A DNA stretch of 10,270 nt from a bacterium (GCA_024225875.1 JAAEMD010000347.1:1-10270), one strand, 5' to 3'. Shown: positions 1-8,039, numbered from the stretch's first letter. Numbers and translations: made by a program. The notes: generated from the sequence alone by a model not told the origin.

Positions 1-1
1 A

Positions 2-826
2 CATATATTAAGACAAAAACTTGCCGAAGGATCTCTTAAGGGCATTTCTTCTTTTTTTAAAATTTTATCTACAGTCTGGTTAAATGAAAATCTTTCTTTT
101 ACGGCTGGTTATTATAACCAATGGCTTGATGCCTGGGGTAAGCAAAATCAAACTCGATACGAAAAAAATGATGAGGGTGATGCCGGACCTATTGCTGAAC
201 TTGATGAGCGCATAAAAAGTGAAATAAGTAGTATTTACGCTTGTATATCTTATAAATTAAATGGGAATCAATTTTTTGATGAAATTTATAAAAAGATAGA
301 CCCAACCCAAAAAGGCTCTTCTTTTGCCGGTATTGCCTGGGTTCCTCCAACCCAACATCAACACAGCCATCCGATGTTCTTAGCAGAACAAAATATTACA
401 GATTTCTTTAGATTAGGCATAGGTTTTAAGCAGACATACAACAAAGTGACTACATTAATCAGCAAGGGTGTTATGACGCAATTACCTGTTTATGGCTTAT
501 GTGAATTTAAAATTAACCAAACGTTTTCGTTTATATTGGGGGGCGGGTATATTTTTGCAAGAAATCATATTGATCCTCAAGCAAAAAGCGATTTAGAAAA
601 AGAGGGTTACAGACAAACCAGTGAAACAACTAATAACCACTGGTACTGTTTAACGGGGTTAGAATATAAACCTGTGCCAAACCTAAAATGGTTTTTGAAT
701 TACAACTATGCTAAACCATACATTACATTTAGCAGTGATATTGTTACAAACAAAAAGCCTATTGATTTAGGATATATCAGTTTTGGACTAAAAGCTGCTC
801 TTATTGACATCTTCTCCTTCCTTTAG
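2..826 (+). CDS. Outer-membrane beta-barrel-like protein, C-terminal part (5' end outside window)
   Basis: The reading frame is open from the first complete codon at position 2 to the TAG at 824-826, giving 274 visible residues. An internal ATG at 374 would make a 150-residue product, but the frame upstream of it has ordinary protein-like composition and no stop, so the gene almost certainly begins left of the window. The protein is rich in aromatic and Gly residues in alternating, strand-like segments (for example LSFTAGYYNQW near the left edge, FSFILGGGYIF, and LKWFLNYNYA near the end), separated by polar loops. This is the pattern of a transmembrane beta-barrel such as a porin. The last residues (FSFL) are aromatic/hydrophobic, roughly like outer-membrane barrel C-termini. 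The family was not recognised, so substrate and role are unknown. It converges on the minus-strand operon and is probably not functionally linked to it. Confidence 0.7.
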   Translation, partial: HILRQKLAEGSLKGISSFFKILSTVWLNENLSFTAGYYNQWLDAWGKQNQTRYEKNDEGDAGPIAELDERIKSEISSIYACISYKLNGNQFFDEIYKKIDPTQKGSSFAGIAWVPPTQHQHSHPMFLAEQNITDFFRLGIGFKQTYNKVTTLISKGVMTQLPVYGLCEFKINQTFSFILGGGYIFARNHIDPQAKSDLEKEGYRQTSETTNNHWYCLTGLEYKPVPNLKWFLNYNYAKPYITFSSDIVTNKKPIDLGYISFGLKAALIDIFSFL

Positions 827-839
827 GTGGGAGAGGGTA

Positions 840-1793
840 TCAAATTGTGAAGTCTAAATCCCTTTTGCGGATTATGGACGGTGGAGAAAATTTAAAGGAA
901 ATGCCCAGGAAATCCTGATCAATATTAATAGCTTCAACTAGAAATGATACATGGCTGTATTGAATAGCAAGAGAGCCTGCACTTATTATAGCTCCATAGC
1001 TGTATCTTGAAACATTAAAACTGTTATTTAAAACAACATCGGCAATTATACTAAAATTATCGCTAAGCCAGAAATTAATTCCTGTTTTTGAATAGTAGTT
1101 GTCTTTTGATAAAATTAATATGCTTTTATTTATTTCAAATATAGTTTCAAGTGTGTATTTTTTTGTTAGATGTTCTATTTGTTCGCTTTTTTTCCATTGA
1201 TAGTTAGAGTGGTAAAGATTTTTAGAATAGATACTCAGCCAGCCGTAAGGCAGGAATTGATAAATAAGACCAAGATCAGCAATCCAGGTATCAGCATAAT
1301 CGGAATCAAGAGACTGTTTCATATAATCAACTGAGAGCCCCAGTTTTAATTTTTCATTTATATTTGAGGCTGCTGCAAAATTATATAATTGATTGCTGTG
1401 TCCAAAAGTACCTGTTATTTCAGGACGTGCATCCTGAATGTATCTGGTTCTGAGAAGATCGTTTGCATAGAAAGACAGGTATGCGATAGACATGGTAATA
1501 TCTCTGACAGGCATCAGGTAGGCAATACTTGCATAATTATAGCCAATAAAACTATGGCTGGTATCAAGCTTTATCTGGTGGTTAAGTGAACCGGCAATTC
1601 CTGCAGGATTATGAAAAACAGAACCTATTTCCTGGTCTTTTTTAAAACCATTCAGCATATTTGGGATGATAAATCCTTTTTCCGGGGTAAAAACATCTGT
1701 TCTGGCGATAATAAGCGAATGTAAACTTAATAAAAGAATCAGGGGTAACGAAAAATAAATTTTAAATTTAAATTTTCCAGAAATTTTTATCAT
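840..1793 (-). CDS. PorV/UPF0164-like outer-membrane beta-barrel protein, last gene of the Bat operon
   Basis: The product has 317 residues. Residues 1-30 are a lysine-rich n-region followed by a hydrophobic core (ISGKFKFKIYFSLPLILLLS), which is a Sec signal peptide. An HNPAG motif at 61-65 matches the N-terminal 'NPAGL' signature of PorV/PorQ and UPF0164 barrels in the FadL-like superfamily. The rest alternates strand-like segments with Tyr/Ser-rich turns, as expected for an outer-membrane barrel. PorV-type proteins act in secretion or surface attachment in type IX systems, while UPF0164 members are mostly uncharacterised, so no specific role is assigned here. The ATG at 1793 lies 26 nt inside the end of batE. 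No other start leaves the signal peptide intact, so the overlap looks real and implies coupling to batE. The ribosome binding site is weak (GGATGG-like). No obvious terminator follows, and the gap to the convergent gene is 13 nt. Confidence 0.75.
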   Translation of the reverse strand: MIKISGKFKFKIYFSLPLILLLSLHSLIIARTDVFTPEKGFIIPNMLNGFKKDQEIGSVFHNPAGIAGSLNHQIKLDTSHSFIGYNYASIAYLMPVRDITMSIAYLSFYANDLLRTRYIQDARPEITGTFGHSNQLYNFAAASNINEKLKLGLSVDYMKQSLDSDYADTWIADLGLIYQFLPYGWLSIYSKNLYHSNYQWKKSEQIEHLTKKYTLETIFEINKSILILSKDNYYSKTGINFWLSDNFSIIADVVLNNSFNVSRYSYGAIISAGSLAIQYSHVSFLVEAINIDQDFLGISFKFSPPSIIRKRDLDFTI

Positions 1794-2532
1794 TAACCCA
1801 TCCAGTAAAGTTATTTTCTAATCTTATTTTAGACCAGCCATTTGTTTTTTTTATTATTCTAAATACAGTTCCTTCATGTATGAAGAATAATGTTGACAGT
1901 GTTAATGACGGGCCGGACTTAACTTCTGCTTTTTTTGATATTACAACACCGTTAGTAATAGAAAACTCCTGAAAAAATTTTAAGCTTAACATTAATGACC
2001 AGGCTGTTAATAAAATGGTACTTACAATAAAAAGGTTCCTGAACAACTCTCCTCGCTTAGCCCTGCTGATAAAAAAAACCAGAGAGCTGAATAATGTTAA
2101 CAGTAATAAGAAGATTGATAAGAAAATGTTGAGTGATAAAGAAGGCAGCAGTAACAGTTTTTTAATAAAAGACGGCTGTGATTTTGAAGCTGTTTTATCA
2201 ACTGTTCTTTCTCTGGCAAGATTTAAATTGAACTTGATTTCCGGGTCCTTGGGCGCATATTTTAAAGCTTTAAGATAAAAACAAATAGCTTTGCCGGTAT
2301 CATTTAACCGGTAGTAAATGTTGCCGATGTTATAAAGTAAATTTACATTATTCTTTGATGATTTATACATTTCTGAATAAATGGATAAAGCACCTGAGTA
2401 ATCAGCTTCAGCATAAAGATGTTCAGCTTTTAGTTCTAATGTATTATTTTCTGCAGCAAAGGTATAAGAGCAGCAGAATAATAAAAGAAAACAGGTAATA
2501 AAATTAATGTAAAATAAGCTGTATTTGTTCAT
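1768..2532 (-). CDS. batE: BatE: TPR and SH3-like domain membrane protein
   Basis: The product has 254 residues. There is a signal peptide at about 1-26, with a probable signal peptidase I site after TFA. Two TPR-like helical repeats cover about 33-97 (LYAEADYSGALSIYSEMYK and NLLYNIGNIYYRLNDTGKAI). Two membrane helices lie near 127-155 and 164-186. A C-terminal bacterial SH3-like domain covers about 195-252, with the typical VKSGPSLTLSTLFFIHEGT and GWSKIRLENNFTGWV patterns. TPR + two TM + SH3b is the established BatE architecture. It probably scaffolds the Bat complex on the periplasmic side and may bind peptidoglycan or protein ligands through the SH3b domain (inference). Its ATG shares one base with the batD stop codon (TAATG). 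No strong ribosome binding site precedes it, so translation probably depends on termination-reinitiation from batD. Confidence 0.88.
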   Translation of the reverse strand: MNKYSLFYINFITCFLLLFCCSYTFAAENNTLELKAEHLYAEADYSGALSIYSEMYKSSKNNVNLLYNIGNIYYRLNDTGKAICFYLKALKYAPKDPEIKFNLNLARERTVDKTASKSQPSFIKKLLLLPSLSLNIFLSIFLLLLTLFSSLVFFISRAKRGELFRNLFIVSTILLTAWSLMLSLKFFQEFSITNGVVISKKAEVKSGPSLTLSTLFFIHEGTVFRIIKKTNGWSKIRLENNFTGWVNDKNFWKI

Positions 2533-4352
2533 TATATATCAGGATCCCATTTCTTTAAATTTTTCATTTGAGCTGCAGTAGTTTCAAAAATTATTTTTTT
2601 ATCTTCTATGCTGACTTTTGAAGGGGCATAAACAGTAAACGCCAGTTTTTCCATTATGTCCAGGCAGGAGTCTGCATTTCTTTTATCCAGGTTGTTTTTT
2701 TCCAGAACAGTGGCCATTTCTGCTTTTGTTAATCCATAAAAAGAGACTCCGGTTTTATTAGAAAGAAAAGTCAGGAAAATATTTTGTAATTTTGAAACAG
2801 CTCCGGTATCAGACTCAATGTTCCTGGATAGTCTGGAAAAGCTTTGTAAAGCAGTGTTATAGGCTTTTTGCTTTTTTTTCCGGGCCTCATTTTTGATATA
2901 AAACTTCTTAAAAAGAATGGATATGATCGAATACATTAATAATACAATATTCAATAAAATCAATAACCGGAATAATATGCTGTCAAACAGGTACTTACTT
3001 TTTCTTTCCAGGTACAGGGGGCTTTTTAAATAAAGAATATCTTTTTGTAAAACCTCAATGTCTGTTTTCTGCTGAAATGTTTTTGTTGTTGTTTGTTCAG
3101 TTGTCTTTACTTCTAATGATTCGAAGGGTACAGATTCTGTTTTTATCAGAATGTAGTCCTTTTTCTGTGGATCAAAGAAATGGATATTGAAGGAAGGGAT
3201 GGCCAGCCGGCCGCTTATTTTAGGGATAACAATATATTCGAATGTTCTTGTCCCTGTTACTTTATCGGCAAACTTTATCTCATCTTCTACTTTGGATTTG
3301 TAAATTTTCAGGTTAGTGGTGGTGTTAAACAACAGATCGGAAACACTTTTTAAATTCCCTTCTCCGCTTAATTTTATTCTTACTGTAATCGGGGAGTTGC
3401 GATCTGTTTTGAGTTTACTGGTATTTGCTGTTAATGAAAAATCGCCTACTAAACCGGAAAAATCTGCTGGTTTATTTTTCTGGGGCAGAGGTATGATGTT
3501 TAAGGATAATGGTTGTGAAGCAAGTACCTGTTCTCCGTCAAAAAAATTTGCGACAAAACTCACGCGGGCAGGTTTTATTGAAAACTGACCTGTTTCAAGT
3601 GGAAACAGTGCTTTTTTTGCCAGTTCAAATGAATGGTATTTTCTGTTTTCAACGCTTACCAGGGATTTCCCTTTTTTTGTTTCCAGGTTTTCTGTAATAA
3701 AATTTTTAAATTCAGGTGTTTCATATTGAATATTACTCCAGAGATGGATTCGGCTCAAGAATCTGGCCTCGTATATAATTTGCTCTCCAACATAGGCGGT
3801 CTGTTTATTTACTTTACCGTAAATAATGACATTACTGTTGGTGTTTTGTCTTTGTGGGGTCAGTTGAATGATATTGCGCTGTCTGGTACTGGTTGTAGAT
3901 ACGTTAGCTGTAGTGTTTGCAGGCAGGATCTGTATTCGGATAGCATTAGTTTTAATTCGCTGGTTGTTAAAATTCACTTCTGCGGGCTTAATTATAAAGT
4001 CTCCTTCCTTTACTGCCTGAAGAATATAACGGTTGGTTTTTGAGATGGCCATCTTACCGTTATCCCAGGAATATGAGGTGGAATGATAAGAAGACAGGTT
4101 GATAAAGTTTCCCTGAAAATCCGGCAGCTCTGGTTTGGGGATATTTCCTGTGTTTTTGCCGGAGATAATAACTTCATACTCACCGGAGATAATAACTTCA
4201 TACTCAAAGGTTGAGCCCACAGCAACTTTTGCGCTGCTCACTTTTGCAGTTATATTTATTTCCTGTCCGTATAAAGCTGTTGTTAACAAATACAGGGCTA
4301 TTGTAATAATACAGAGCCTGTACAGATCCTTAAACTTATTTATAACTACCAA
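2532..4352 (-). CDS. batD: BatD: large extracytoplasmic beta-domain membrane protein
   Basis: The product has 606 residues, within the usual BatD range. Residues 1-29 form a signal peptide ending near ALYGQ. Residues 30 to about 410 form several Ig-like beta domains, with the BatD pattern of a VGSTFEYEV-like first strand, a repeat near 175-290 (YVGEQIIYEARFLS...), and a third near 300-405 ending in FEYIVIPKISGRLAIPSF. One membrane helix lies at about 459-480, followed by a basic stretch and a cytoplasmic helical domain (about 490-600). Eight residues (EYEVIISG) are duplicated in tandem at 50-57 and 58-65. The start is a TTG codon at 4350-4352 that overlaps the batC stop by 7 nt. An AAAGGAA sequence lies 10 nt upstream, and the resulting N-terminus is a good signal peptide. 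The exact start codon is less certain than the gene. Confidence 0.9.
   Translation of the reverse strand: MVVINKFKDLYRLCIITIALYLLTTALYGQEINITAKVSSAKVAVGSTFEYEVIISGEYEVIISGKNTGNIPKPELPDFQGNFINLSSYHSTSYSWDNGKMAISKTNRYILQAVKEGDFIIKPAEVNFNNQRIKTNAIRIQILPANTTANVSTTSTRQRNIIQLTPQRQNTNSNVIIYGKVNKQTAYVGEQIIYEARFLSRIHLWSNIQYETPEFKNFITENLETKKGKSLVSVENRKYHSFELAKKALFPLETGQFSIKPARVSFVANFFDGEQVLASQPLSLNIIPLPQKNKPADFSGLVGDFSLTANTSKLKTDRNSPITVRIKLSGEGNLKSVSDLLFNTTTNLKIYKSKVEDEIKFADKVTGTRTFEYIVIPKISGRLAIPSFNIHFFDPQKKDYILIKTESVPFESLEVKTTEQTTTKTFQQKTDIEVLQKDILYLKSPLYLERKSKYLFDSILFRLLILLNIVLLMYSIISILFKKFYIKNEARKKKQKAYNTALQSFSRLSRNIESDTGAVSKLQNIFLTFLSNKTGVSFYGLTKAEMATVLEKNNLDKRNADSCLDIMEKLAFTVYAPSKVSIEDKKIIFETTAAQMKNLKKWDPDI
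4159..4206 (-). repeat. Perfect 24 bp tandem duplication inside batD
   Basis: Positions 4159-4182 and 4183-4206 are identical over all 24 bases and lie head to tail. The unit is exactly eight codons, and each copy encodes EYEVIISG (BatD residues 50-57 and 58-65). The absence of any synonymous difference between copies points to a recent duplication, for example by replication slippage. Confidence 0.97.
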
Positions 4353-5101
4353 TCCTTATCAGTTCCTTTCGAGGGCTGTAATACTTTATTAAGATATTTT
4401 TTTCGGGCCTCTTTTTCCATCTGGTCAAGTGCTTTTAATATTCTATTACTGTTTTCAATTTTATTTTTTTGTTCTTCAGCAGCCTTTTTTTTAGCTTCAT
4501 TAATTTGCTGCTGGATACTGTTTTGCTGATCTTTACTGTTATTTTTATCTTTTTTGCTATCATTTTTTTCTTTTTCTTTTTCTTTTTCTTTTTGTTGTTG
4601 ATCGGGATTTTGATTTTGACTATTTTGTGAGGGTGTTGTCTGTTTTTTCTTTTCTAAAATAAATTCAAGATTATGTTTGGCTGCTTTATTTGAGGGGTCA
4701 AGCAGGAGAGCGCTTTGATAATTTTTTATACTTTCTTCTATATTTCCTTTGCTGAATTCAAGATTGCCCAGGTTGTAGTAAACAGCTGATTTTCTGGAGC
4801 GGTCAACTTTTTTTAATGCTTTATTGTATTCTTTTCTGGCATTGTCAAAGTCTTTTTCTTTATAAAAAACATTGCCCAGATTATTATAGACCTCAGCCAG
4901 GGAGCTGTCTTTTGCCAGGATATCGGAAAAAAGCTCTATTGCTTCTGCCGACTGTCCGTTTTGATAGAAATCTATAGCTTTATTGTTGTCCCTGTACTGT
5001 TTTATGCTGGAAGCGCAGCAGCTGTTTATTAATATAAATTGTATAAGGCAGGAAATGATAAAGTATATTCTGATATCAGGTTTATATTTTTGCAATATCA
5101 T
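4346..5101 (-). CDS. batC: BatC: periplasmic TPR protein
   Basis: The product has 251 residues. An N-terminal hydrophobic export signal covers about 10-28. It ends in INSCC, a degenerate lipobox, so it could be a lipoprotein (weak). Three TPR motifs follow: about 36-69 (AIDFYQNGQSAEAIELFSDI), 70-102 (YNNLGNVFYKEKDFDNARKE) and 105-138 (AVYYNLGNLEFSKGNIEESI). Residues 152-200 are a low-complexity Gln/Asn/Lys/Glu-rich linker that includes a Lys-Glu run at 171-179. A charged, probably coiled-coil helix covers about 196-238. BatC family members are TPR proteins thought to bridge BatA/BatB and BatD; that role is inferred from family knowledge. The start overlaps the batB stop by 4 nt (ATGA), with GGAG at 5111-5114 at suitable spacing. 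Confidence 0.87.
   Translation of the reverse strand: MILQKYKPDIRIYFIISCLIQFILINSCCASSIKQYRDNNKAIDFYQNGQSAEAIELFSDILAKDSSLAEVYNNLGNVFYKEKDFDNARKEYNKALKKVDRSRKSAVYYNLGNLEFSKGNIEESIKNYQSALLLDPSNKAAKHNLEFILEKKKQTTPSQNSQNQNPDQQQKEKEKEKEKNDSKKDKNNSKDQQNSIQQQINEAKKKAAEEQKNKIENSNRILKALDQMEKEARKKYLNKVLQPSKGTDKDW
4565..4591 (-). repeat. Hexanucleotide microsatellite (GAA AAA) in batC
   Basis: Four and a half in-frame copies of a six-base unit encode alternating Lys and Glu (residues 171-179 of BatC) inside the low-complexity linker. On the plus strand it reads as tandem TTTTTC units between 4563 and 4593. Units of six bases can be gained or lost without shifting the frame, so the linker length may vary between strains. 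Confidence 0.85.
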
Positions 5102-6120
5102 ATTCGGCCGCTCCAGCTCATTTTTACATGCTTTCTTTCGGATAAAGTAAATTCTATTAGAAGTAAAAAGAAAGCAAAAATAAGAAAATACTGGTACTTA
5201 TCTTTGTACTTCTTATAACTCTGCTCTTCCAGAGTCTGTTTTTCAAATAAAGAAATATCTTTATAGATATTTTCCATAACAAAATTATTTTTATTAACTT
5301 TAAAAAATTTTCCGCCTGTTGTTACTGCTATCTTATTCAGTATCTCAGTATTGAGCCTGGACAGTACAATATTGCCCTGAATATCTTTTTTAAGGCTGCT
5401 TATGTTGTTCTCGTCTTTTACAGGTATTGGTTCTCCCTCTTCACTGCCTATTCCAATTGTATATATACGTACACCATTTCTGGCAGCTGTTTTAGCGGTC
5501 TTAACTGGAGTCCCTTCAAAATATTCTCCGTCAGAAATAAGAATGATAATTTTCTGGCTGGTATCGTTTTTTGGGAAGGATTTAACAGCTGTTTTGATTG
5601 CATGGGATATATTAGTTCCCGGTTGAGGTATTACACCTGGAAATAATTCGTTTAAAAAAAGCTTTACGGTATAATAATCCAGTGTTAAGGGGCATTGAAC
5701 AAAAGAAGTTCCGGAAAAAGCAATCAGCCCTATCCTGTCTCCGGTAAGGCTTTCGATAAGTCCATGTATTTCCTGTTTTGCATGTTCAAAACGGGATGGT
5801 TCCGTATCTTTTGCCAGCATACTTGCAGATGTATCTAAAGCAATTAGAATATTTAAACCTTTTCTGGTTATTTTTTCATAATGAGTGCCGTACTGGGGTC
5901 TTATTAACGAAATAATAATGAAGCAGAACCCCAGTAATAGAAGGAGTTTTTTCCAGAAACGACGGGTATAGCTGATACTGGGTGCCATTTTATGACGCAT
6001 ATTAATATTAATAAATTCAGCAAACATCCTCTTTTTTCTTATAAATCCCGTGTATAAGAAAATAAGCAGGACAGGCACTACAAAAAATAATACTGATAAA
6101 TTAATATTCTTATATATCAT
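5098..6120 (-). CDS. batB: BatB: membrane-anchored VWA-domain protein
   Basis: The product has 340 residues. Membrane helices lie at about 8-24, 57-73 and 309-325. The VWA domain (about 88-290) has an intact MIDAS metal site: D96-x-S98-x-S100 in LDTSAS, T169 in PGTN and D197 in ISDGE. The conserved VWA stretches GDRIGLIAFSGTSF (128-141) and VQCPLTLDYY are typical of BatA/BatB. The two N-terminal helices followed by a VWA domain and a C-terminal helix predict a cytoplasmic VWA domain, where it could meet MoxR. It is a paralogue of the preceding batA product; the assignment as BatB rests on gene order and this architecture. It starts with ATG overlapping the batA stop by 4 nt and has no clear ribosome binding site, consistent with translational coupling. 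Confidence 0.92.
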   Translation of the reverse strand: MIYKNINLSVLFFVVPVLLIFLYTGFIRKKRMFAEFININMRHKMAPSISYTRRFWKKLLLLLGFCFIIISLIRPQYGTHYEKITRKGLNILIALDTSASMLAKDTEPSRFEHAKQEIHGLIESLTGDRIGLIAFSGTSFVQCPLTLDYYTVKLFLNELFPGVIPQPGTNISHAIKTAVKSFPKNDTSQKIIILISDGEYFEGTPVKTAKTAARNGVRIYTIGIGSEEGEPIPVKDENNISSLKKDIQGNIVLSRLNTEILNKIAVTTGGKFFKVNKNNFVMENIYKDISLFEKQTLEEQSYKKYKDKYQYFLIFAFFLLLIEFTLSERKHVKMSWSGRI

Positions 6121-7088
6121 GGCACACTGATGAAAACTACATTTGATATGATAAATTCAACTAATAATAATATAAAAATGATCCATAATAGAAAAGGGAA
6201 GTAGTCTTTATATTTGAAATTGGCTTTTGTTTTGATTTTAGTTTTTTCAAGCTTATCGATCGAACTGTATATACTTTTCAGAGTCTGTTCATCCTCTGCT
6301 CGAAAGTACTGCCCGTTTGTCTTTGCAGCTATATTTTTTAAGGTTTCCTCATCAATAGAGGTTCTGACAAGGATTTTTCCGCGTACAGGATCCTGAAGAG
6401 GCACTATGCCCTCTTTGCCAACTCCTATGGTGTAAACCTTTACACCGAGGTTCCTGGCCAGCTCAGCAGCTTTTAATGGCTCAATGGCACCTCTGTTATT
6501 TTCACCATCAGTAAGTAAAATTAATATTCTGGATTTTGAGGTGCTCTCTTTAATTCTATTGAGGGCAGTTGCTATAGCCATTCCTATGGCAGTTCCCTGT
6601 TCAGCCATATTTATTTTCGCATGATCTAAAAATCTTATTAATACCCCGGAGTCCAGGGTTAAAGGGCATTGTGTAAAAGCCGCACCACCAAATACTACCA
6701 GTCCCATTCTGTCAGAGTCCCTTTTTTTTATAAACTCCTTAATGGTTTTTTTTGCTACACTCAGTCTGTCTGCAGATTGAAAATCTTCAGCAGCCATGCT
6801 TTCAGAAACATCAAGTACAAGCATAATATCTATGCCTTCAACCAGTTTGTTTTGAGTTTTATTTACACCCTGGGGCCGGGCTAAAGCTATAATAATTATT
6901 ATTAAAACAGCATACCTGATTATTTTAGATAAACCAGAAAAGAACATGGCGGTTCTGTCTTCTAACTGATATAAATCTGCTAAATTTGTATATTTTACTG
7001 TAGAAATAAGGTTTTTGTTCGAACGTAAAATAAATACTGCAAAAATTAAAGGGAGTAACAATAAAAATAAAGGACTTTCAAAACGCAT
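6117..7088 (-). CDS. batA: BatA: membrane-anchored VWA-domain protein
   Basis: The product has 323 residues. Hydrophobic segments lie at about 7-22, 56-70 and 297-318. The VWA domain (about 85-280) carries a complete MIDAS: D93-x-S95-x-S97 in LDVSES, T166 in QGTAIG and D194 in LTDGEN. GVKVYTIGVG (215-224) and the ARPQG sequence after the second helix are hallmarks of BatA/BatB-type proteins. BatA and BatB are thought to form an inner-membrane complex remodelled or activated by MoxR. The ATG directly follows the TAA of the upstream gene with no gap. A strong GGAGGAG ribosome binding site sits 8 nt upstream, inside the last codons of that gene, so batA should be well translated. Confidence 0.93.
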   Translation of the reverse strand: MRFESPLFLLLLPLIFAVFILRSNKNLISTVKYTNLADLYQLEDRTAMFFSGLSKIIRYAVLIIIIIALARPQGVNKTQNKLVEGIDIMLVLDVSESMAAEDFQSADRLSVAKKTIKEFIKKRDSDRMGLVVFGGAAFTQCPLTLDSGVLIRFLDHAKINMAEQGTAIGMAIATALNRIKESTSKSRILILLTDGENNRGAIEPLKAAELARNLGVKVYTIGVGKEGIVPLQDPVRGKILVRTSIDEETLKNIAAKTNGQYFRAEDEQTLKSIYSSIDKLEKTKIKTKANFKYKDYFPFLLWIIFILLLVEFIISNVVFISVP

Positions 7089-8039
7089 TTATCCGGCTCC
7101 TCCGGCTGTAAGGTTACTGTCCTTTTTTACTGGAGTTAGTCTATTAATAATTTCAAAGGCTTTGGAGACAGCTTCCTGACTGATTTCTTTTTTCGGTGCT
7201 GCTTTTGCAAATTTAGCAAGATCGCCAATCTCAAAAACTTTCTTAATTCTTCTGAAAGTCTGGTCATCTATTTTATGATCAGTTAAACACTCAAGGGTTT
7301 CACAGGTTGTCATCTCAAGAATTTTTTTATGATATATTTTTGAAAAATACTTTTTCATTATTTCGGTTAATATGATGTAATGTTCTTTTATGCAGTTTTT
7401 ATCCAGAAGATTCTGTGCAACCAGAGCATTAAGCTCTTCGATTGCCAGTTCACCAGGTGTTTTATTGTTGTTATTATCCTGGATCATAACTGTATCTTTA
7501 CTGTTATTTCTGTTTTTTCTGAAAATATAAAGCTTCCATAACCCCAGCGATAATAAGACCAGGGCCAGGGACAATAAAATATATTTCCATTTATCAATCC
7601 TCAGGGTAAAGGGATCGGCAATGTCTAATAATACCCTTTTGCCGGGATCTTCCGGTAAAATGCTTTTTATCTTGACTGGAATTGCCGGCAGCAGGGAAGA
7701 ATGGTTTTTTCCCTTATGACGATATTTAATATTTTGAGTTGGAAATAAAAGGTCTCCAGTCTCGTATATTGAAAACCTGTAAATGAAATCATAGTTTACC
7801 AGATCTTCAGACAGTGTTTTATTATGTTCTTCTTTAATTAATGTAAAGTTCTCCTTTAATGTCAGGTCCGGTGTTGCAATAATAATACTTTTACTACATT
7901 TCACAGATAGTTTATAAGTTAAAATATCTCCGATTGTGGATGTGTTTGGAGTTATAACCGGATTAACAGTAATTTCCAGAGCATAGAGCTTCAGACAACA
8001 AAACAGTAGTAAACAGCAAAAAACAAAAAATTTTCTCAT
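7089..8039 (-). CDS. Small BatD-like / DUF4381-like membrane protein
   Basis: The product has 316 residues. The signal peptide is about 1-20 (cysteine-rich core, cut near LYA). A periplasmic beta domain covers about 21-145, with a BatD-like start (VITPNTSTIGDILTYKLSV) and a strand pattern resembling one BatD repeat. One membrane helix lies at about 150-172, followed by an Asn-rich linker (178-193). A cytoplasmic helical domain (about 195-300) has EMTTCETLECL and GDLAKFAKAAP; similar stretches occur in DUF4381/BatD-type C-terminal domains. Bat clusters commonly carry a protein of this kind between DUF58 and batA. Its role is unknown; membership of the complex is inferred from position and shared architecture with BatD. 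The ATG has AGGGA at 8047-8051, 7 nt upstream. The gap to the DUF58 gene is 15 nt. Confidence 0.75.
   Translation of the reverse strand: MRKFFVFCCLLLFCCLKLYALEITVNPVITPNTSTIGDILTYKLSVKCSKSIIIATPDLTLKENFTLIKEEHNKTLSEDLVNYDFIYRFSIYETGDLLFPTQNIKYRHKGKNHSSLLPAIPVKIKSILPEDPGKRVLLDIADPFTLRIDKWKYILLSLALVLLSLGLWKLYIFRKNRNNSKDTVMIQDNNNNKTPGELAIEELNALVAQNLLDKNCIKEHYIILTEIMKKYFSKIYHKKILEMTTCETLECLTDHKIDDQTFRRIKKVFEIGDLAKFAKAAPKKEISQEAVSKAFEIINRLTPVKKDSNLTAGGAG
7097..7103 (-). promoter_or_regulatory. Ribosome binding site of batA, embedded in the end of the upstream gene
   Basis: GGAGGAG lies 8 nt before the batA ATG and is read as part of the C-terminal Ala-Gly-Gly-Ala-Gly codons of the preceding gene. 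It is the strongest Shine-Dalgarno match within the operon apart from that of moxR. Confidence 0.8.

Noticed and set aside
374..826. A separate 150-residue gene starting at ATG 374
   Set aside because: The same frame is open without stops back to position 2 with protein-like composition, so the ATG is internal to a longer gene.
2015..2278. An 87-codon plus-strand open frame inside batE
   Set aside because: It is antisense to batE transmembrane and linker coding sequence with no start signals of its own.
3633..4043. A 136-codon plus-strand open frame inside batD
   Set aside because: It is antisense to a clear family member, has no ribosome binding site and has an unnatural Cys/Phe-rich composition; it is a shadow frame.
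4010..4225. A 71-codon minus-strand open frame overlapping the batD duplication
   Set aside because: It runs in another frame over the tandem repeat in batD and resembles no protein; a shadow of the duplicated sequence.
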